A DNA stretch of 64,000 nucleotides from Asterias rubens (Eukaryota > Echinodermata > Asteroidea > Forcipulatida > Asteriidae), in assembly GCF_902459465.1 (NCBI RefSeq), contig NC_047070.1, positions 1,736,001-1,800,000 of the forward strand, read 5' to 3'. The position numbers were made by a program, and so were the translations under genes. This document shows positions 58,786 to 64,000 of this stretch, piece by piece; the first letter of the stretch is position 1; each line of letters opens with the position of its first letter. The notes under the pieces were generated by a model that was not told the origin of the DNA, searched no databases, and saw only the letters and a program-made list of their open reading frames with translations.

Positions 58786-59045
58786 GGAACCACGCCCAAC
58801 AATCACCACTCCCACTAAGGACTAAGAAGGTCATTAATACATGAGGTACCACGCCCACCAATCACCACGCCCACTAAGGACTAAGAAGTTTATTAATACA
58901 TGAGTTACCACGCCTCCAATCACCACACCCACCAAGGACTAAGAAGTTCATTAATACATGAGGAACCACGCCCACCAACAACAAAGAAGTTCACCATGCC
59001 CACTGATGAATAAAAAGTTTATTAACACATGAGGTTACCACGCCT
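58749..59045 (+). repeat. 59-bp tandem repeat copied from the end of the FAM184A CDS
   Basis: The first unit is the coding end itself (CCACGCCCACCGAGGACTAA, GAAGTTCATTAATACATGAG). Three further good units and one decayed unit follow with a period of about 59 bp, each carrying the in-frame-looking ACATGA stop segment and an ATCACCAC insert missing from the coding unit. A mutated unit contains AATAAA at 59009, a possible polyadenylation signal. Confidence 0.9.
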
Positions 59046-59094
59046 GCTACACAGTATCAACCTCTACCCTCAGAGGAACCCATTTATAATGAAT

Positions 59095-59205
59095 TATAAT
59101 GGAGCGTCTTGCCCAAGGACACAAGTGTCATGATCGGGATTCGAACCCACATCCTGATGACTAAACTTTGAATTTGGTGCCTTAAACCACTCGACCATGA
59201 CATCC
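59095..59205 (-). mobile_element. tRNA-derived SINE family B, head only
   Basis: CTTGCCCAAGGACACAAGTG, then the B box complement (GGGATTCGAACCC) and a tRNA-like end AACCACTCGACCATGACATC on the complementary strand. Confidence 0.72.
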
Positions 59206-59616
59206 TACTGCATGATAACTGTACATGTACATTCAATGTTGCAACCATAGTGTGTGACAGTGAATTCCGTAAGCCTTGATTACTGTGTTCTGTGTCTTCT
59301 GATATAAAATTTCGTCCAGTTAAACAGGCATGTAGCATTTTTTTGTTTAAGTAAAGCGTCTGTTGGATTTTGTAAATTATAAATATGTAAGTTATATATC
59401 ATATACATGTATATTATTATTTTTTTTAAAGTGAAAGTCTAACCTGTGAATAGTTTGAGTGGTATGGAATTTTTAATTTGATAGTATCTTTGTATTATTC
59501 ATATATTAACCAACTTCCGTCCATCTTTGTGTACAAATAACATAAATGAGGCGAAATATATTAAAGAAACCTTTGGTTTATTTCTTACAAATTGTATTAT
59601 TTACATAAATTAAAGA

Positions 59617-59645
59617 ACTGTACATGTACATGTACATGTAAATGT
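59617..59645. repeat. TGTACA microsatellite
   Basis: About four TGTACA units in tandem. Confidence 0.8.
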
Positions 59646-59699
59646 TTTCAAAGATGTCTTTTTTCAAAAGATTTCTACATCTGCATTGGTAAACACAGC

Positions 59700-60070
59700 A
59701 TATAGAACTAGCTGTTGCAAACAACTTACCAACCAAAAGGACTGAGGGTATAAATGCAAACAAAAATAGTTAGTGGCCTGACGTTTCGACCCAAGCAGAA
59801 TCTTTCTAAAAAATATGAATGTCCACAGATTTGCACTGAACTTACAACATGGTATAAACATGGTGGAAAACTTCTCTTTTAGTATTGATGCTTGAAATGC
59901 TAAAGTTTTGAGAAATCAGTCAAACAATATACAATTGTTGCACGCTGTGACGGGGTCCATGGCGTTTTGTACACTCGAGGGGGAAAATGGAACCAAAGGC
60001 GAAGCCGAGGGTGCCATTTCCCCTCGAGGGTGTACAAAACCCATGGACCCCAGTCACAACGTGCAACAAT
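59700..60070. repeat. Composite: CGTTTCGA repeat joined to a family-2 piece and a short palindrome
   Basis: GCAAACAACTTACCAACC and GGCCTGACGTTTCGACCC come first, then a family-2 piece (ATGTCCACAGATTTGCACTG ... GAAATCAGTCAAACAAT). Last is a palindrome in which GGTCCATGGCGTTTTGTACA faces TGTACAAAACCCATGGACC around 59995. Confidence 0.65.
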
Positions 60071-60177
60071 TGTTTTGTTATACCTTTGTTTAATTGTTAT
60101 TCCTCTTCTCGAAGTTCTGTTGTCATCTTCAAACATTGTTACGACGGACTATTCATTGTTTATTAAACAGACGAACA

Positions 60178-60500
60178 ATGTGTATATGCATAAAATAACA
60201 AATCTATGAAAATTTTGACTCGATTGGTCCTTGAAGATGCAAGAGAATAATGAAGAGAAAAAAACACCTTTGTTGCACAAATTTGTGTGCTTTCAGATGC
60301 TTAACAAATATTACAAGATTTCAGGCCTGAAGTCTTTTAATATTTGAGTAAGAAATTACTTCTTTCTCAAAAACTCGGTACTTCAGAGGGAGCTGTTTAC
60401 AAATTGATTTATAATAGCAACATCTCTCCATTGCTCATGACCAGGTAAGCTTTTATGCTAACAATTATTTTGAGTAATTTCACTGCCAGTGTCTTTAAAC
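60178..60500 (+). repeat. Family-1 MITE, left end missing
   Basis: It starts at TATGCATAAAATAACAAATC, keeps GGTCCTTGAAGATGCAAGAG and GAGGGAGCTG, and ends CTGCCAGTGTCTTTAAAC. Confidence 0.75.
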
Positions 60501-61389
60501 TAATTTACTTACTAGCAAATAACACCTTTACATAGGATTTTTGCTTATCTCAGTCTCTGTACAAAGGGAAAGACAATACTTCTGAAACTAGATTTCCCTC
60601 AAGATGATCGCTTGTACTCGTCGACGATTATTAATAACTGCGATTCCTCCTGCTGGAATTTATGATTATAATTGTTGGATAATCTAACAAAACTGTTTTG
60701 TAAATTTTCAGTTCTTGTCATGATTTCATGCTCCGTTTCGCAAACATAAAAATGCACACGACGCTGAGTTGTACACAGGTTACTGGTGTATTAATTAGTG
60801 CCAAGCGTAAAGCTTGCGCTGCGCCTTTGTTTAAACATTTCCAGCCATTTTTGTATCACATGTTTAAACACCCCCGGGTGGGAAGTGCTCTCCACCAATA
60901 GGAATAGCAAACATGCCTTTAAACTATTTATTCTTGATTATTAAAGTATATATGGGCTACATTAACTAATGTTATCTAATCAAACCAAAATACTGTATGC
61001 CGTCCAGTTGCCATGGCAATAAATAAAATCAATACAATGTTGTTTTGGTCTAAAATATCTGTTTAATTTGCAATTTATGTTAATTATAATGTTGGACCAG
61101 GTAAATATTCAGGATTTTGCAGAGATAGAACTTCAGCAAATTTGAAATGTTAACATAACTTGAGTAATCCTTCCAGTTTGTACAACTTTTCAAAGCAGCT
61201 CAAGGTCGATTTATATACAAAGATTTTCAAGGGATGATCCTTGCAATTTTGAGATATCATCTGAGATATTTTATGGCATTTTTAAGATCTCAGCTGACTG
61301 ACTATTGTTTATTGTTATTATGAAAAGAAATCAATTCCAGAGAAGGTTATTTATAAATGTTTATAATCAATTTCTTTTTAATGAGAGAT

Positions 61390-62112
61390 TGCCTAACATC
61401 ACAAGGCAAGTGACGCCCACTTCAAGGTGAGGGCAACACTAAATAAATGATTTGGGCTGTCGACCCGAATCAACTGTCTCCAGGGGCATGTTGCCACCTA
61501 ATCCTGGGGTAGAAACATATGGATGTTGGCATGTGTATCGTCCACTAGGAACCTGGCTGGTAAAGCAAATCGACCCTTTCCAAAGTTACACAAAGCAATA
61601 AGACCACATAAAAAACAAAATTTTTGATCGTCCCGCCCGACCCTTCAAAACCCCCGACCCCATTTATTTTTCTCATAAAAAACAACCTTTTCGGCTGATT
61701 TTTTCAAAATGTACAGGTTTGAAAAGATGTTTAAAGAAGGTTTTTATTAATGTTGGCAAAGCTAGAACAATTCTTCAAATATTTACTTGGGCTACACTGT
61801 GCTTAGTTGTTTGAAAAAGTTTACAGAAAATGTCATCTAGGAGTTAAATTTGTTTGACAAAACTATTGAAAACATCAAAAACACACAAACCCTCTGTTTT
61901 ATAGTGATTGTGATGATTTCTTTATTTTTGATTTCGTATTTGCCATGTCAACGATCAACAATTTTTGTTTTTATGTGGCCTTATGGAAGTGCCTTGCTCA
62001 GGGGCACAAGTGTCATGACCAGGATTCAAACCCACACTCTGCTGCTGCTGAAACATCAGAGCTTGGGTCTGTTGACCTAGACCACTCAGACACAACACAC
62101 CACAGCCCACTG
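61390..62112 (-). mobile_element. SINE-like repeat, family C, interrupted
   Basis: Body at 61390-61570 (CATCACAAGGCAAGTGACGC, CTCCAGGGGCATGTTGCCAC). The head (GGATTCAAACCCACACTCTG, ACCTAGACCACTCAGACAC on the complement) is at 61975-62112. The roughly 400 bp between are unlike the other copies and may be an insertion. Confidence 0.5.
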
Positions 62113-62215
62113 GTGATTTGTTCAGGCAAAGACTGGGATTTTTGACCGCGTGGTGGTGCTCTCTAACATCACTTCCGAGGGTATATTTATTCGTACCCAA
62201 AACAGTTGTTAATTA

Positions 62216-62572
62216 TAATAATATAATAACATTTTGAGTTTATATAGCGCTGTTTCACTCCCGAACGGATGTCTTAAAGCGCTTCAAATTATTACCCCTG
62301 GTCACTGGGCCTTAATTCACTCCTTAAACAATCTCAGCTCCCTGGGGAGTATACAGCCTCGTGCAACAAATGCGCTATTAAATCAATCACAAGAACCATC
62401 TCTGCCCTCACAGGTCCCCATTTACCCCTGGGTGGAGAGAAGCAATAATAGCCAAGTGTCTTGCTCAGGGATACAAGTGTCACGATCGGGATTCGAACCC
62501 ACACTCTGCTAAACAGAATCAGCAGAGCTTGAATTCGGTGCTCTTAACCGCTCGGCCACGACACCCTACATA
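62216..62572 (-). mobile_element. tRNA-derived SINE, family B, full length
   Basis: On the minus strand: tRNA-like head GTGTCGTGGCCGAGCGGTTA with A box TGGCCGAGCGG, a long variable region, and B box GGTTCGAATCC. Then comes a body of about 220 bp (CTCAGCTCCCTGGGGAG region, CACTGGGCCTTAATTCACTC on the complement) and the tail GCGCTATATAAACTC with TTA/ATT triplets. The head looks derived from a long-variable-arm tRNA (Leu or Ser type), which is an inference. Partial copies are at 45955, 51120, 57147 and 59095. Confidence 0.85.
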
Positions 62573-62803
62573 AGGACTGAAAGCACATTACCACTACAGA
62601 GACATCTTAATCCATCACGGACAATAAGACCTTTAATTGAGTCGTTATAATCCACCGCTACAGCAACTTAACACTACTGCGCAACAAAAGTGACAGAATG
62701 CGATTAAAACTGTGCAGTACAAATCGCGTATACAAGGAAGTGATCAAAACACAACTGAAAGCGCCATTCAACTGTACATGGGTTTTAAATTATCAAGAGC
62801 GGA

Positions 62804-63299
62804 TTATGGAGTAAAAGCCAGATTCATAGGAGACAATTGTCCCGATATCTCAGGATGATCGCTGATGTTTTGAGATGGTCTTGTAATTGATCCAATATCA
62901 CCCCCTCTATTGATGTTATTTGTAGAGTCCTCCTCATTAGCACGAAGCTGGGAAATCTCCGTCTGAATCGACTTGCCTTCTTCTCTCGTCTGCAAAAAAA
63001 GGAAAAGTACTTTTCAATTTCACCTATAAGTAGGATTTGCATCAACAACAAAAAAAGGTCATAGATACATTGGATTTTCACACTAATCATAACATTTTCA
63101 AACAAAGTAACTCGTAATAAATACATGTTCAGATTTTATTTGTTTATTTCCAAACGTCCAAACCTCTTGAAGGAACACTTACCTCATTATATTCACAGCA
63201 TTTATGAGCATAGTTGCTTGCTTCTTCAAAATTCCGCTTCTTGAGATGATAGTTGGCTAAGAATCGATAAGCATCACATTGCTCTTCAACCATGCCGGT
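62804..63299 (-). CDS. CDC23: CDC23 (APC8), anaphase-promoting complex subunit, last two exons
   Basis: The exons on the minus strand are 63299-63183 (39 codons, phase 0 at both ends) and 62989-62804 (with stop), joined by GT-AG. The first encodes TGMVEEQCDAYRFLANYHLK then KRNFEEASNYAHKCCEYNE, a TPR helix pair of the C-terminal repeats. The second begins TREEGKSIQTEISQLR and ends GQLSPMNLAFTP. The human protein has TREEGKALLRQILQLR and SPLNLSSVTP at the same places. The product is a scaffold TPR subunit of the APC/C ubiquitin ligase, acting in the nucleus and cytoplasm during mitosis. Upstream exons are beyond the right edge. It converges on FAM184A with a 4-kb gap filled by repeats. Confidence 0.9.
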
Positions 63300-63309
63300 C
63301 TAAGATAAG

Positions 63310-64000
63310 GAATAAAGAATAAATGTGCCGGTTGGTCAAGAAATCCAAAGCTTAACATTAATCAATAAAATAATGAAATCTTAAAAAGCGCATAAATCCA
63401 TCAAAGTGCTCATGGCTTGTATTTGGGGCCATGAGCACTTAGATGGCATACACTATGTACAATAACCAAAATTAAAACGTAAGCCTAAGCTAAGAAGAAA
63501 TCCAGAACATGTGGTAGAAAAATACAATGCATAAATCAATGTCTATAAGAAAACATAAAAGAATGAACACAAATCTATTACATTTACATTAAGATTAGGG
63601 AAAAAAAGGAATAACGACCTACATATATTATTGAGTGCTACACGTACATAACATATCATTAAACAGTTATGCTTTCAAATATTCAAATAAAATACAGCCA
63701 TTCAATAAAATAATATTCAATATTCACATATTATAAAGATCAAGAACAGATAAATGCAATGATAAGTCAATGATATTAAAGGATTTCAAAGAGGTGTATG
63801 ATAATAAATTTGAATATAAAATAGCAATGCAAAGCTGGGGAAAATCTTAGCAAAGTAAGCTTGAGAGAAGGGAAGAGAGTAAGAAATGAACAAGAAAACA
63901 AAAAACATTATTATTACTGTTATTCATTTGGCAAAAACATTCAAAATACAAACATATAATATATAAGAAATGTCACACATAAATAAGGGAAGTCAATATG
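63310..64000. other. CDC23 intron, AT-rich, no feature seen
   Basis: No exon of CDC23 was recognised between 63300 and the window edge on the minus strand. The sequence is AT-rich with a local palindrome near 63400-63440 (AAGTGCTCATGGC facing GCCATGAGCACTT). Confidence 0.6.

Noticed and set aside
62460..62572. Possible Leu/Ser tRNA gene on the minus strand
   Set aside because: Its 3' side continues into a SINE body and triplet tail shared with other copies, and the cloverleaf is disturbed in the variable region.
1..64000. An operon, defence system or other prokaryote-type system
   Set aside because: All supported genes have spliceosomal introns and metazoan orthologues; nothing suggests bacterial or viral DNA.

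Overview
The window is nuclear DNA from a deuterostome invertebrate, most likely an echinoderm and probably a sea star. Five spliced protein genes are supported. Their introns and spacers are packed with short foldback elements (MITEs), tRNA-derived SINEs and minisatellites. The proteins are clearly metazoan (a Not homeobox gene, FAM184A, the APC/C subunit CDC23, a MAP-kinase phosphatase). The asteroid guess rests on my recollection of the dominant repeat family and was not tested by a search.

Layout. 1-12.2 kb: no supportable coding exon; repeats plus a 138-bp minisatellite. 12.2-13.6 kb (+): the last two exons of a DUSP1/2/4/5-type dual-specificity phosphatase; its rhodanese-domain exon(s) are not seen and probably lie upstream of the window. 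13.8-19.8 kb: repeat-rich spacer. 19.8-21.3 kb (+): a two-exon gene for an unrecognised single-pass membrane protein of about 288 residues. 21.4-28.6 kb: repeats. 28.6-34.0 kb (+): a complete three-exon Not/NOTO homeobox gene with an eh1 repressor motif and a homeodomain split by an intron after position 44. 34-40 kb: repeats and featureless DNA. 40.0-58.8 kb (+): a complete 16-exon FAM184A gene (1112 codons). 62.8-63.3 kb (-): the last two exons of CDC23 (APC8), convergent with FAM184A.

The genes do not form a functional cluster that I can see. The phosphatase would act on MAP kinases, Not is a developmental repressor, FAM184A is a coiled-coil protein and CDC23 belongs to the anaphase-promoting complex.

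The repeats carry most of the unusual signal. One family (TTAA-AGGCACTGGACAC...) has about two dozen full or partial copies. A second foldback family has a third element nested in it with a perfect 8-bp target duplication. A perfect 42-bp-TIR element sits just after a FAM184A donor. The last coding bases and stop codon of FAM184A have been tandemly copied into its own 3' UTR. No previously undescribed biological system could be demonstrated.
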